A stretch of DNA of 64,000 nt from Marasmitruncus massiliensis (GCF_900186535.1 NZ_FYDE01000005.1:410895-474894); one strand, 5' to 3'. Counted from the first letter of the stretch, positions 18,922 through 27,470 are shown. The notes: generated from the sequence alone by a model not told the origin. Made by a program: numbers and translations.

Positions 18922-19281
18922 TCAGTGCGCGTTGCTGCGCTGCGTATCCTCATCAAGGATATCGCGAAGCACAAGAAGCCCCCGCATGGTCTTCGGGAAA
19001 CCGGCCGTGGGGGCAACCAGAAGCAGGGCGTGCTCGATTTCCTCGCGGGAACATCCGCTTTTCAGCGCTTTCAGAATATGCGTTGTCAGGGCATATTCGT
19101 TCTGGCAGTCGGTTGAAAGCGCCACTTTGATCAGCCAGCGCGTTTTTTCATCCAGCGGTCCACACTCTTCGTGGACCAGTCGGCCAAAATGCTCGTAAGC
19201 CTGATAAATTTCACCGTGTTTTGCAATCAGATAATCCAGATTGCGTTCGATCTCATCCCGATTGTCAAAATAATCATGCAT
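18922..19281 (-). CDS. Carboxymuconolactone decarboxylase family protein
   Basis: 119 residues in the AhpD/CMD all-helical fold (LDEKTRWLIKVALSTDCQNE followed by THILKALKSGCSREEIEHAL). The CxxC-xxx-His peroxidase centre of AhpD is not complete: one Cys sits in STDCQNEY and the second is missing, although the His of THIL is present. It is therefore unlikely to be a classical AhpD reductase. It lies upstream of aroD on the same strand with a 135-base gap, and its leader contains the very strong inverted repeat at 19303-19356. Role unknown. Confidence 0.82.
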   Translation of the reverse strand: MHDYFDNRDEIERNLDYLIAKHGEIYQAYEHFGRLVHEECGPLDEKTRWLIKVALSTDCQNEYALTTHILKALKSGCSREEIEHALLLVAPTAGFPKTMRGLLVLRDILDEDTQRSNAH

Positions 19282-19302
19282 TGTTTTTTCACCCTATTCT
19301 AT

Positions 19303-19356
19303 CTATTTTCGGTATCAGCCGCGGCTGTTCATAGCCGCGGCTGATACCGAAAATAG
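19303..19356. repeat. Perfect 24-base inverted repeat with 6-base loop
   Basis: Arms 19303-19326 and 19333-19356 are perfectly complementary and enclose GTTCAT. It lies between divergent genes, 21 bases upstream of the CMD-family start codon, with no U-tract, so it is not an obvious terminator. On the minus strand it would form a leader hairpin; as DNA it could extrude a cruciform or bind a protein. Confidence 0.85.
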
Positions 19357-19420
19357 TATGGGGAAAGCTCCGGCCTTATAAACTTGCCGCCAAAAAAATT
19401 CGCGCAATTTGAAAAATTGC

Positions 19421-19449
19421 TTGACAGATAAAATCTTTCGGAATATACT
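19421..19449 (+). promoter_or_regulatory. Promoter of the TetR gene
   Basis: TTGACA (19421-19426), 17 bases, TATACT (19444-19449): close to the vegetative consensus. The overlapping/downstream stretch has repeated GTCAAT (near 19459 and 19474) that could be the regulator's own site. Confidence 0.8.
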
Positions 19450-19482
19450 GGCTATACAGTCAATGATTTAGAGGTCAATAGT

Positions 19483-20082
19483 ATGAAGAAGACATCCAGA
19501 CAGATGCAAAAGGAACACACAAAGGAGCTTCTGCTCAAAACAGCCTATGAAGTGTTCTCCGAAAGGGGAATTATGAATACTCGCATGTCGGATATCGCGC
19601 AGGCGGGGGGCGTTTCACACGGCACGATGTTCGTCCATTTTCAGACGCAGGAAGCGCTGATTGAAGAGGTCGTTGACACCTATGCGCAGAAGATTGCCCT
19701 GCGCACCCACGAACTTGCGCAGTCGTGCGAAAGCGTGGAGGCAATTCTGCGCGCCCATCTCAGTGGCATCATGGAATTTGAGCCGTTTTACAGGCGGCTG
19801 GTCATCGAAAGCCCGCTGCTCCCGACCGGCGCAAGGGACTGTATGGTGATGATTCAGTCCGCTGTTTCCCTGCATTTCAGCTCGGCAATGCAGCGGCGGG
19901 AAAAAACAGCCGAAGAAGGCGATGTTCCTGTATCCATCCTGTTCAATATGTGGATCGGGCTGATACATTATTACCTTGTCAATAACGATCTGTTTGCGCC
20001 GGACGGTCATGTGATCGAGCGCTGGGGGGAAACCCTGCTTCAAAATTTCTTGAAGTTGCTGCCGAAAGCAGCTTTATCATAA
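19483..20082 (+). CDS. TetR/AcrR family transcriptional regulator
   Basis: 199 residues. The N-terminal DNA-binding domain is typical (LLKTAYEVFSERGIMNTRMS, then IAQAGGVSHGTMFVHF as the recognition helix region). The C-terminal ligand domain (FNMWIGLIHYYLVNNDLF) resembles regulators of drug or stress genes. Likely partner is the small zinc-ribbon gene 27 bases downstream, probably co-transcribed, and possibly the divergent CMD-family gene. Ligand unknown. Confidence 0.92.
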   Translation: MKKTSRQMQKEHTKELLLKTAYEVFSERGIMNTRMSDIAQAGGVSHGTMFVHFQTQEALIEEVVDTYAQKIALRTHELAQSCESVEAILRAHLSGIMEFEPFYRRLVIESPLLPTGARDCMVMIQSAVSLHFSSAMQRREKTAEEGDVPVSILFNMWIGLIHYYLVNNDLFAPDGHVIERWGETLLQNFLKLLPKAALS

Positions 20083-20109
20083 TTCAGAACGAGGAAAGGA
20101 AGCAGTTCA

Positions 20110-20367
20110 ATGAAAACATGTATTGCCTGCGGCATGCCGATGACCAAGCCCTCCGATTTCGCGATGGGGGATGAAAGCAAGGATTACTGCGTCTACTGTG
20201 CAAGGCCGGACGGCACGATGCAGTCCTACCCCGAAAAGGTGGAGGGTACAACCGAATTTCTCATCCGCACACAGGGACTCGATCAGGAAGCGGCGCATGA
20301 AATGGCGATCAGAACGCTCGCCAAGCTGCCTGCGTGGAAAGGAATGGCGGAGGGTGCCTGCGAATAA
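20110..20367 (+). CDS. Zinc-ribbon domain protein
   Basis: 85 residues with two CxxC knuckles, CIACGMPM at the N-terminus and YCVYCARPDG about 24 residues later, fitting the putative zinc-ribbon family PF12674 seen in gut Clostridia and other anaerobes. The remainder is a helical tail (TTEFLIRTQGLDQEAAHEMA). A ribosome site GGAAAGGA precedes the ATG. It is in an operon with a TetR regulator. Metal binding is supported; biological role is not known. Confidence 0.85.
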   Translation: MKTCIACGMPMTKPSDFAMGDESKDYCVYCARPDGTMQSYPEKVEGTTEFLIRTQGLDQEAAHEMAIRTLAKLPAWKGMAEGACE

Positions 20368-20384
20368 CCGCAGGCGCCTTTTTT
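20353..20384 (+). terminator. Terminator overlapping the zinc-ribbon stop codon
   Basis: GGTGCCTGCG / CGCAGGCGCC (one G-U pair) with loop AATAAC, followed by TTTTTT. The stop codon sits in the loop. Confidence 0.9.
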
Positions 20385-20396
20385 AAAAACAGGCAT

Positions 20397-20432
20397 AGGA
20401 AACGGCCCATATGAAAATATGGGCCGTTTCCT
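20397..20432. terminator. Bidirectional terminator, 16-base stem with GAAA loop
   Basis: AGGAAACGGCCCATAT / ATATGGGCCGTTTCCT is perfect and closed by a GAAA tetraloop. It lies between the converging zinc-ribbon gene and rpiB and most likely ends the allose operon transcript. Confidence 0.8.
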
Positions 20433-20448
20433 GTTTATGGGAGAGAGA

Positions 20449-20901
20449 TTATTTGCCGATTTTTCCGGTTTCTTCGATTTCTTTCATCTGGTCGACGCGT
20501 ACCTGATGCCGCCCGCCCTCATATACACCGGTAAGCCACTGTTCGACGATCATCTTTGCCAGATCACCGCCGACGACGCGGGAGCCCATTGCCAGCATGT
20601 TGGTATTGTTGTGTTGGCGCGAAAGCAGTGCGGAATAGGGTTCGCTGCACACAACGCACCGGATACCTTTCACCTTGTTGGCGGCAATTGAGATGCCGAT
20701 TCCGGTTCCGCAGCACAGAATGCCTTTGTCACATTCTCCGCTAACCACCGCGTTTGCCGCCTTCAGCGCATATTCGGGGTAGTTGCAGCGCTCGGTGTCA
20801 AAGGTGCCGAAGTCCTTATAGGCCAGTCCCTTTTCCTCCAGATACTGCATAATCACCCGTTTGAGTTCAATCCCCACATGGTCGCTTCCCAAAGCTATCA
20901 T
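20449..20901 (-). CDS. rpiB: Ribose-5-phosphate / allose-6-phosphate isomerase RpiB
   Basis: 150 residues of the RpiB/LacAB family. Catalytic Cys in GILCCGTGIGISIAANK, His in SRQHNNTNMLAMG, and N-terminal IALGSDHVGIELK. In allose catabolism RpiB converts D-allose-6-phosphate to D-allulose-6-phosphate, the substrate of AlsE; it also interconverts ribose- and ribulose-5-phosphate. Its start overlaps the alsK stop as TAATG. It is the last gene of the operon, matching the als/rpiB association in E. coli. Confidence 0.95.
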   Translation of the reverse strand: MIALGSDHVGIELKRVIMQYLEEKGLAYKDFGTFDTERCNYPEYALKAANAVVSGECDKGILCCGTGIGISIAANKVKGIRCVVCSEPYSALLSRQHNNTNMLAMGSRVVGGDLAKMIVEQWLTGVYEGGRHQVRVDQMKEIEETGKIGK

Positions 20902-21821
20902 TATCTGTAATCCTCACTTTCCAGTCGTTTGAATGCATAAATCCCCGCACCGATTACCCCGTTTTCCTGCTTCGGGATGGAATATAAAATCTCCAGATTT
21001 AGAGCAGGATAGGGTTTGCGCAGGTGGCGGTGGATGGATTCTTCCAGATACTGCATGGGGAAATCCGGCATTTGCGGGATTCCTCCGCCGATGATGACAT
21101 AGTCGGGGTCGAAAATGTTGACTTCGGTGGCAATCGGGATCGACAGGCCGTCGATAAATTCCAGTATCGCAGGCTCGTCCCTGTGGCGGGTAAACATCTC
21201 CCGGATAGAAGTGTCCGGGAAAAGGTCCGACTGGATTTTCTCAAGCCGGACGCCGGAGGCAACAGTTTCGGCGCAGCCATAGTTGCCGCAGCCGCACAGG
21301 TCGGTGGCGCCGAGCATCGGTATGTGGCCAAGCTCCGCCGCAACGCCGTTTTTGCCGAGCAGCAGATTGCCGCCGATGGAAATCGCATTCCCCAAGCCGG
21401 TACCGAGATAGAATCCCAGAACAATTTTCTGATTTTCCAGATGATGGTGGAGAATGTCGTAGAGCATAAGAAAATTGACATCCCGGTTGATATACACGGG
21501 AATTTTGAATGCCCTTTCCATAAAGTCCGCCACGGCAATATTCTGGAGGGCACGGACGTTGGGGGTTGAGGTGACAATACGGCGGGTTTTATCGATTGTG
21601 GAGGGAAATCCCATAGAAATCGCGTCCGGAAGCTTTCCGTCCAGATGTTCATCGCAATACGCACGGATGCGTTCTTTGATCATGTCCATCGGGTCGGCAC
21701 AGCAGAATACTTCCTGCGTCGGCTCAATGACGAAATGGGAAAGGCAGTATCTCTCATCCACCAGTCCGAAACGCATGTTTGTTCCGCCAATATCCATCCC
21801 GAGGATGAGTTTGTTCGCCAT
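20901..21821 (-). CDS. alsK: ROK-family D-allose kinase AlsK
   Basis: 306 residues. ATP motif LGMDIGGTNMRFGLV at the N-terminus, ROK signature and zinc motif around LGHIPMLGATDLCGCGNYGCAET. Internal segments SMGFPSTIDKTRRIVTSTPN and INRDVNFLMLYDIL closely parallel E. coli AlsK. Phosphorylates D-allose at C6. ATG 21821 with AGGTG five bases upstream is preferred over the GTG at 21827. It is separated from the alsE stop by two bases. Confidence 0.92.
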   Translation of the reverse strand: MANKLILGMDIGGTNMRFGLVDERYCLSHFVIEPTQEVFCCADPMDMIKERIRAYCDEHLDGKLPDAISMGFPSTIDKTRRIVTSTPNVRALQNIAVADFMERAFKIPVYINRDVNFLMLYDILHHHLENQKIVLGFYLGTGLGNAISIGGNLLLGKNGVAAELGHIPMLGATDLCGCGNYGCAETVASGVRLEKIQSDLFPDTSIREMFTRHRDEPAILEFIDGLSIPIATEVNIFDPDYVIIGGGIPQMPDFPMQYLEESIHRHLRKPYPALNLEILYSIPKQENGVIGAGIYAFKRLESEDYR

Positions 21822-21823
21822 TC

Positions 21824-22513
21824 TCACACCTGCATTTCTTCTTTTGTTTCCGCCTGATACTGCATAAGCATCTTGTCATAGGCGGTATTGAGGTCCGCGT
21901 CCAGCCCAAACAGCCCGGAGGAGCCGAGAATGAACACATCCGCTCCCGCTTCCCGCAGGCGCCCAAAGGTTTTCACGTTACAGGACCCGTCAATCTGGAT
22001 TTTGTAGTTGTATCCCTTCTTTTCCCGCAGGCGCTTTGCTTGGGCAATTTTATCAAGCATTTCCGGGATAAACGGCTGGCCCGCATACCCCACGTCCACA
22101 GTCATGATGGTAATCATGTCCAGACGGCCCATATAGTGTTCAATCGCCTGGAGCGGTGTCGCCGGATTGAGTACCACGCCTGCTTTGCATCCAAGTTCTT
22201 TAATGCGTGCCAGCACGCGAAACGCATCGGTATTGATTGTTTCCGCATGAGGCGCAATATAGGTCGCTCCGGCCTTCGCCACCGGCTCCAGCCAGTCGTT
22301 GGGGTTCTCGGTCATCAGGTGCACATCCATCGGCAGCTTTGCCGCGCGGCCGGCTGCCCGGATAAAATCCGGGGAGAGGGTAATATTTTTGCAGAAATGC
22401 CCGTCCATGATGTCTATATGGTACATATCCGCACGTTTGTTTAAGATTTCCAGCTGATTCTTGATGTCAAGAAAATCCATGCACATCAGGCTTACAGAGA
22501 ATTCCGGTTTCAT
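21824..22513 (-). CDS. alsE: D-allulose-6-phosphate 3-epimerase AlsE
   Basis: 229 residues of the ribulose-phosphate 3-epimerase fold. SLMCMDFLDIKNQLEIL, HIDIMDGHFCKNITLSPDF, VMTVDVGYAGQPFIPEMLDK and IQIDGSCNVKTFGRLREAG follow E. coli AlsE segment by segment rather than Rpe. Converts D-allulose-6-phosphate to fructose-6-phosphate, which enters glycolysis. The start at 22513 has AAAGGAA upstream; the 22582 frame start lies inside alsC. Confidence 0.93.
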   Translation of the reverse strand: MKPEFSVSLMCMDFLDIKNQLEILNKRADMYHIDIMDGHFCKNITLSPDFIRAAGRAAKLPMDVHLMTENPNDWLEPVAKAGATYIAPHAETINTDAFRVLARIKELGCKAGVVLNPATPLQAIEHYMGRLDMITIMTVDVGYAGQPFIPEMLDKIAQAKRLREKKGYNYKIQIDGSCNVKTFGRLREAGADVFILGSSGLFGLDADLNTAYDKMLMQYQAETKEEMQV

Positions 22514-22541
22514 AGATAAATTCCTTTCATACGGCAAATGA

Positions 22542-23525
22542 TTACTTGCGGATTTTGCTGCTGGCACCAAAGAACCGGTCAAGTGTAACGGCGACGATGA
22601 TCAGCGCGCCCATCGCGATCTGCTGGTAATAGGAGGAGACTCCCACCATGTTCAGTCCGTTGTTGATTACACCGATGATCAGGCCGCCCACGACCACCTT
22701 CGGAATGACGCCCTGCCCGCCGAAGAAGCTCGTGCCGCCGATGACAACCGCCGCAATTGCGAAGGTTTCATAGCCGGTGCCCGCGTTTGGTTCCGCGGCG
22801 GCCAGACGGGCAATGTTTACCATTCCGGCAAGACCGGAGCAGACGCCCGAAATCACAAAGGCAAGTATTGTATGTTTTTTCACGTTAATGCCGGCGAACC
22901 ATGCGGATTGCGAGTTTCCCCCGATTGCGTAGAGGTTGCGTCCGGCCTGCGTTTTCATCGTAAAGAATACAAGGACGAGGGCTGTCACCAGAGCGACGAT
23001 AATCGGCATCGGGATGATACCGAAAATTTTGCCGCCCACTGCTTTTGTGAACGAAGCCGGCACCCCGGAAACTGTGCGCGCATTTGCCATAATCATGGTT
23101 ATGCCGCGAAGAATAGACTGCGTGCCCAATGTAATAATGAATGGGGGGAGCCCTGTCAGGTTGATCAGCCCGCCGTTCACCGCGCCGATTGCCGCGCCAA
23201 GCAAAAGCGTCCCGATCAGAACCGCAACGGTGGGGTGATAACCCAGCACCATCAGCTTTGCGGTGATTACGCCGGTCAGAGCCATGGTGGAACTGACCGA
23301 CAGGTCGATACCGGCAAGCAGGATGGAGAAGAACTCACCGCAGGCAAGCAGGATGGTAATGGCGCTCTGTTCCACAATTTTAACGAGGTTGGTTCCGCTC
23401 AGGAAAGCCTTGGGCTGCATTGCGCCGAATACCAGTACCATTAAAATCAAAATGGATACCGTGCTGTACTTATCCCAAAAGTCGCTGAATGTCATTTTCG
23501 TTTTTGAAGCTGAATTATTCTGCAT
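22542..23525 (-). CDS. alsC: Allose/ribose-type ABC transporter permease AlsC
   Basis: 327 residues, about 8-10 membrane spans, RbsC/AlsC family. Conserved segments: GEFFSILLAGIDLSVSSTMAL, LINLTGLPPFIITLGTQSILRG, YAIGGNSQSAWFAGINV and VVIGGTSFFGGQGVIPKVVVG. ATG 23525 has GGGGGG seven to eight bases upstream and overlaps the alsA end by 11 bases; ATG 23531 is too close to that site. It forms the membrane channel for the sugar delivered by AlsB. Confidence 0.94.
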   Translation of the reverse strand: MQNNSASKTKMTFSDFWDKYSTVSILILMVLVFGAMQPKAFLSGTNLVKIVEQSAITILLACGEFFSILLAGIDLSVSSTMALTGVITAKLMVLGYHPTVAVLIGTLLLGAAIGAVNGGLINLTGLPPFIITLGTQSILRGITMIMANARTVSGVPASFTKAVGGKIFGIIPMPIIVALVTALVLVFFTMKTQAGRNLYAIGGNSQSAWFAGINVKKHTILAFVISGVCSGLAGMVNIARLAAAEPNAGTGYETFAIAAVVIGGTSFFGGQGVIPKVVVGGLIIGVINNGLNMVGVSSYYQQIAMGALIIVAVTLDRFFGASSKIRK

Positions 23526-25062
23526 ATTCATTCCCCCCGGCTTCATTCATATCAACTGTAGCCGCCTTTACAAGTTTTTCTTCCGTTGCTTCCGCGGCGC
23601 TGAACTCTGCGCTGATTTTTCCCTCGTTCATCACGATCATCCGGTCACAGACGGAAAGCAGTTCCGGAAGCTCGGAGGATACGACGATAACACCAATTCC
23701 GTTTTCGGTGAGTGTCCGCATCAGCTTATAGATTTCCGCTTTTGTGCCCACATCGATTCCCTTGGTCGGTTCGTCAAAAATAATCAGCCTGACGCCCGCG
23801 GCCATCCATTTCCCAAGAATGACTTTCTGCTGATTGCCTCCCGAAAGCTGTGTAATTCCCTGCTCCAGGGACGCGCACTTGATCTGAATAGCGGTTCGCT
23901 GCTCCTCCGCGACCTTCTGCTCGTCTTTAAAATCCACAAGGCCCCACAGTCCGCCAAAGCCTGTATGTTTGAGCTGGCGTGCGATGGAGATGTTGCGCTT
24001 GATGCTGAAGTTATGGAAAAATCCCGTTTCCCGCCGGTTTTCCGTTACCAGCCCGATGCCGCATTTCAGCGCGTCATAGGGATTTTTAATATGCAGCCGT
24101 TTGCCCTGCAGATAGATTTCCCCCGAAGAAATGGGGTCGGCTCCAAAAATGGCGCACATTGTTTCGCTCCGCCCCGCGCCGATCAGCCCGGAAAACCCGA
24201 GCACCTCGCCTTCGCGCAGGTTGAAACTGATGTTTTTGACATATCCGTCCCGGCGCGTCAAATTTTTGACCTCAAAAATCACCTTGCCCAGTTCATGGAT
24301 ATCGCCGCTGCCCAGATATTTGTCCTTCAGCTCCCGCCCAACCATCATGGTCACCAGTTTGTCCATGGTAATATCTTTCACGTCATGTGTGCCCACATAG
24401 GTGCCATCCTTGAGTACGGTGACACGGTCGCCGATCTGCATGATCTCCTTGAGCTTATGCGAGATGTAAACAATCCCCTTGCCTTCGGCTTTCAGCCGTT
24501 CAATGATTTTGAACAGCCGCGCCACCTCGTCATCACTCAGGGAGGAGGTTGGCTCATCCATTACGATGACCTGCGCATTGAAGGCAACGGCTTTCGCAAT
24601 TTCCACCATCTGTTTTTCCGAAATGCTCAGGCTCCCCACCAGCGCAGAGGGCTTCCGGTTCAGGTCGATGCTTTCCAGCAGTTCCCGGGTCACCTTGCGC
24701 ATTGCTTCTTGATCTATTACGGTTACGCCTGCGACCTTTTTTTTCAGCATCTTTCCTACGAAAATGTTTTCCTGAATGCTCAGCTCGTTAATCACACTGA
24801 GCTCCTGATAAATGATGCTGATTCCGCTTTCCGCGGAAAGCTTCGGTGTCAGACGGTTATATTCTTTGTCATGAATGGATATGGTGCCCTCGTCCGGTTC
24901 GTAGGCACCGCTCAGAATTTTCATCAAAGTCGATTTTCCAGCACCGTTTTCGCCCAGCAGGATATGGACTTCGCCCGGCCTGATATCAAAGGAGATATCG
25001 CTGAGGGCCTTGACGCCGGGGAAGCGCTTGGTAATATGGCTCATCTTTACAAGTGTATCCAT
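23515..25062 (-). CDS. alsA: Allose/ribose-type ABC transporter ATPase AlsA
   Basis: 515 residues with two fused ATP-binding domains, as in RbsA and AlsA. First domain: Walker A GENGAGKSTLMKIL, signature LSISEKQMVEIAKA, Walker B VIVMDEPTSSLSDDE. Second domain: degenerate Walker A SGLIGAGRSETM, signature LSGGNQQKVILGKW and Walker B LIIFDEPTKGIDVGTK. Powers import through AlsC. A strong hairpin lies between it and alsB. Confidence 0.95.
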   Translation of the reverse strand: MDTLVKMSHITKRFPGVKALSDISFDIRPGEVHILLGENGAGKSTLMKILSGAYEPDEGTISIHDKEYNRLTPKLSAESGISIIYQELSVINELSIQENIFVGKMLKKKVAGVTVIDQEAMRKVTRELLESIDLNRKPSALVGSLSISEKQMVEIAKAVAFNAQVIVMDEPTSSLSDDEVARLFKIIERLKAEGKGIVYISHKLKEIMQIGDRVTVLKDGTYVGTHDVKDITMDKLVTMMVGRELKDKYLGSGDIHELGKVIFEVKNLTRRDGYVKNISFNLREGEVLGFSGLIGAGRSETMCAIFGADPISSGEIYLQGKRLHIKNPYDALKCGIGLVTENRRETGFFHNFSIKRNISIARQLKHTGFGGLWGLVDFKDEQKVAEEQRTAIQIKCASLEQGITQLSGGNQQKVILGKWMAAGVRLIIFDEPTKGIDVGTKAEIYKLMRTLTENGIGVIVVSSELPELLSVCDRMIVMNEGKISAEFSAAEATEEKLVKAATVDMNEAGGNEYAE

Positions 25063-25097
25063 AGCATCCTCTTCTTTACATCGGATTCTTTGGGAAG

Positions 25098-25127
25098 CTC
25101 CTGTCCCCGGGTTCCCGGGGACAGGAG
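25098..25127 (-). terminator. Intercistronic hairpin after alsB
   Basis: CTCCTGTCCCCGGG / CCCGGGGACAGGAG, a perfect 14-base stem with a 2-base formal loop, between alsB and alsA and without a U-tract. It fits a 3'-end stabiliser or leaky attenuator that raises binding protein over ATPase. Confidence 0.65.
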
Positions 25128-25145
25128 AAGGAGAAAAGAGAACAA

Positions 25146-26174
25146 TCAGTCTTTCTTGATCAGGATTGCGTCGATTCCTTCGGTGATGGGTTCCGCGTCC
25201 TTGTCGATCTGGCCGCCCTTCTCGACTGCTTCAATCAGCATCTGCAGGCCGCGCGCACCGATCTTCGCCGGGTCCTGCGCAACAGTTGCGGCAAGTTCGC
25301 CGGCCTGAACGGATGCCATTGCATCGTCGTTACCGTCGGTGCCTACAACAAGAATGTCTTTACCTGCATTCTTGACAGCTTCCAAGGCGCCCATCGCCAT
25401 TGTGTCGTTGCAGCAGTAAATACCCTTCAGGTCGGGATATTTATTGATATAGTTGGTTGCAAGGTCATAAGCCTTGGTACGGTCCCAGTCGGCAGGCTGG
25501 CTCTCAACAAGTTTCAGCCCATCGGCGGAGAATGCTTCGGTCGCACCCTGCTTGCGGTCTTCTCCGGAAGCGGCGCCGGCTTTGCCTTCGATGATTGCAA
25601 CTTCGCCTTTTCCGCCGATCTGATCAACAATGTACTGCGCACCCACACGGCCGACAGCAACGTTATCGGTGGAAACAAACGAATAGACAGCGCCGCCGAG
25701 AGCTTTCAGGCCGTCCATGTTGATCTTTTCATCGATGTTTACAATATAAATGCCTTTGGAAGTTGCGTCAGCAACCGCGTTATTCAGGTTATCAGCGGAA
25801 ATCGGCGCCACGGCGATTGCTTTGTAGCCTTTGGAAATGGCATTTTCCAGCAGTGTAACCTGTCCTTCTACATCGTCTTCGGTGTTTGCAGCATAGATAT
25901 CCACTTTGACGCCCTGCTTTTCTGCTTCTGCTTCCACGCCTTCTTTCATAGTCTGCCAGAACTGGCTGGAAAGCACTTTCAGGACAACTGCATATTCCGC
26001 GGTCCCGCCGGCTGCCGGAGATGCTGTCTCGGAAGCAGCTGCGCTGCTTGCCGGAGCAGCTTCGCTTGGAGCGCTGCTTTCATTTTTGGATGTGGAGCCG
26101 CCGCAGGCGGCCAGGGAACCTGCCATGGCGATTGAGAGAATCGCCGCGGTCATTGTTTTTAGAACTTTACGCAT
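25146..26174 (-). CDS. alsB: Allose/ribose-type ABC transporter substrate-binding lipoprotein AlsB
   Basis: 342 residues. Lipoprotein signal ending in AGSLAACGGS, a Ser/Ala-rich linker, then a periplasmic-binding-protein-1 fold with KVLSSQFWQTMKEGVEAEAEK and GKAGAASGEDRKQGATEAF, as in AlsB. Binds the sugar outside the membrane. ATG 26174 lies eight bases after AGGAGG; an ATG six bases earlier is too close. First structural gene of the operon, 216 bases after the lacI-type gene, with its own promoter and operator. Confidence 0.93.
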   Translation of the reverse strand: MRKVLKTMTAAILSIAMAGSLAACGGSTSKNESSAPSEAAPASSAAASETASPAAGGTAEYAVVLKVLSSQFWQTMKEGVEAEAEKQGVKVDIYAANTEDDVEGQVTLLENAISKGYKAIAVAPISADNLNNAVADATSKGIYIVNIDEKINMDGLKALGGAVYSFVSTDNVAVGRVGAQYIVDQIGGKGEVAIIEGKAGAASGEDRKQGATEAFSADGLKLVESQPADWDRTKAYDLATNYINKYPDLKGIYCCNDTMAMGALEAVKNAGKDILVVGTDGNDDAMASVQAGELAATVAQDPAKIGARGLQMLIEAVEKGGQIDKDAEPITEGIDAILIKKD

Positions 26175-26340
26175 TTTCATTTCCTCCTTAGATTTGTTTG
26201 TGTCAATCCTGTTTATATAAATGAAATAAACAGACATCGTTCATGCATTATTCCGGCTAGAGTAATCGTTTTCGCACTCGGCACAAAATAATAGCACTTT
26301 AGTTTCCCCAAATTTTGTGAGAAAACGCAGTTGAATAAAC

Positions 26341-26389
26341 GAGTAAACGTTACCGCAAAGGCTATAATGTTGCTATCTGTCAAAATCAA
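26341..26389 (-). promoter_or_regulatory. alsB promoter with LacI-type operator
   Basis: Minus strand TTGATT (26389-26384), 17 bases, TATAGC (26366-26361), followed by GGTAACGTTTACTC (26354-26341) at about +1. The operator shares GTTTACTC and GGTAA with the site at the regulator's own promoter, lacking one central base. Confidence 0.62.
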
Positions 26390-26390
26390 A

Positions 26391-27395
26391 TCAGGTTGTA
26401 TCTCTGCGAATCAGTTCAACCGGAAGCAGGTACCGGTTTCTTTCCAACGGAGCCCCATCAAGGATCGAAACAAGCGTATTAGCCCCAAGCAGCCCGAATG
26501 AATTCACAGACTGCCGGATCGTGGTGAGCCGGGGGCTGCACATAGACGAATAGGAAATGTCATCGAATCCTACAATGCGGACGTCCTCCGGAACAGATTT
26601 TCCCTGCTCCCGAAGCAAATCCAACAGGCCGTATGCCAGGCGGTCGGTGGTGCAGAAAATGCCGTCTATTTCCGGATGTTCTGAAAACAGTTCCATCATC
26701 CGCTGATAGCCGCTTTCTGCGTCGGCCTGAACAGCCTGCGCGACATGAATTTCACTTTCCGGGACACCATACGCCTTTAGCCCCCGCCGGAACCCGGCAA
26801 CCCGGTCCGCATGGGAGGAAATTTCAAAGCGGTACGTGAGTGCCGCGAAATGCCGCGCGCCGCTTTTCATCAGCTCATCGGCCGCATAAACACCGCCGTT
26901 TTCATTATCGCTTTCAATCAGGACAAATTCGCCTTCGCGCGAAGAGAACGGGGGCTTGCGGTCGATATAAACGGTAGGCACCTGCAGAACCTGCTGCTCA
27001 TCTGCGAAGTCACCCGAGATATAGATCAGCCCGCTGACCTGCTGGGACTTGAGCATAGTGATATGCCGCCGCTCAATGTCGTATTCTTCATTGGTATTGC
27101 AGATCATGGTAGAATAGTTGAGTTCAAACAGATTGTTTTGCAGTTCAAGCGTAACCTTGGCGAAGAATTCGTTGGTAATATCGGGTACGATGATCCCCAC
27201 AACCTGCAGTTTGTTGGTCCGCAGGCCGCGGGCAAGCTGATTCGGCTGATACCCATACTGTTCGATGATCTGCTTGACGCGTTTTTCAGTCTCGCTGGAA
27301 AAGCGCCCGTTCTGGTTAATTACTCTGGAAACCGTTGCAACGGAAACTCCGGAAAGCGCAGAAATTTCTTTAATGGAGATATTCCGTTTTGGCAT
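26391..27395 (-). CDS. LacI-family regulator of the allose operon
   Basis: 334 residues. Helix-turn-helix SIKEISALSGVSVATVSRVI with hinge RVKQIIEQYGYQPNQLARGLR, then a sugar-binding core (VGIIVPDITNEFFAKV; GIFCTTDRLAYGLLDLLREQ; RIVGFDDISYSSMCSPRLTT). Probably a repressor relieved by allose or its phosphate. ATG 27395 lies eight bases after GGAGG. It is encoded on the same strand just before alsB. The E. coli als operon uses an RpiR-type repressor instead, so this is a regulator swap. Confidence 0.92.
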   Translation of the reverse strand: MPKRNISIKEISALSGVSVATVSRVINQNGRFSSETEKRVKQIIEQYGYQPNQLARGLRTNKLQVVGIIVPDITNEFFAKVTLELQNNLFELNYSTMICNTNEEYDIERRHITMLKSQQVSGLIYISGDFADEQQVLQVPTVYIDRKPPFSSREGEFVLIESDNENGGVYAADELMKSGARHFAALTYRFEISSHADRVAGFRRGLKAYGVPESEIHVAQAVQADAESGYQRMMELFSEHPEIDGIFCTTDRLAYGLLDLLREQGKSVPEDVRIVGFDDISYSSMCSPRLTTIRQSVNSFGLLGANTLVSILDGAPLERNRYLLPVELIRRDTT

Positions 27396-27425
27396 CTGCG
27401 GTTCCTCCAATCGGCAAACAGTAAG

Positions 27426-27470
27426 GGTAAAGGTTTACTCAATCATACTGACTTCCCGTGGGGTTGTCAA
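27426..27470 (-). promoter_or_regulatory. Autoregulated promoter of the allose LacI gene
   Basis: Minus strand TTGACA (27470-27465), 17 bases, TATGAT (27447-27442), then an operator GAGTAAACCTTTACC (27440-27426) covering about +1. GTAAA-GG-TTTAC is a near-perfect LacI-family palindrome. Confidence 0.75.

Noticed and set aside
23263-25308. 681-codon open frame on the plus strand
   Set aside because: Antisense to alsA and part of alsC, which have complete motif sets; composition is that of a shadow frame and no domain is recognisable.
20449-26174. Reading the operon as a ribose operon
   Set aside because: AlsE and AlsK segments match the allose enzymes closely and no ribokinase is present; ribose use by the transporter cannot be excluded.
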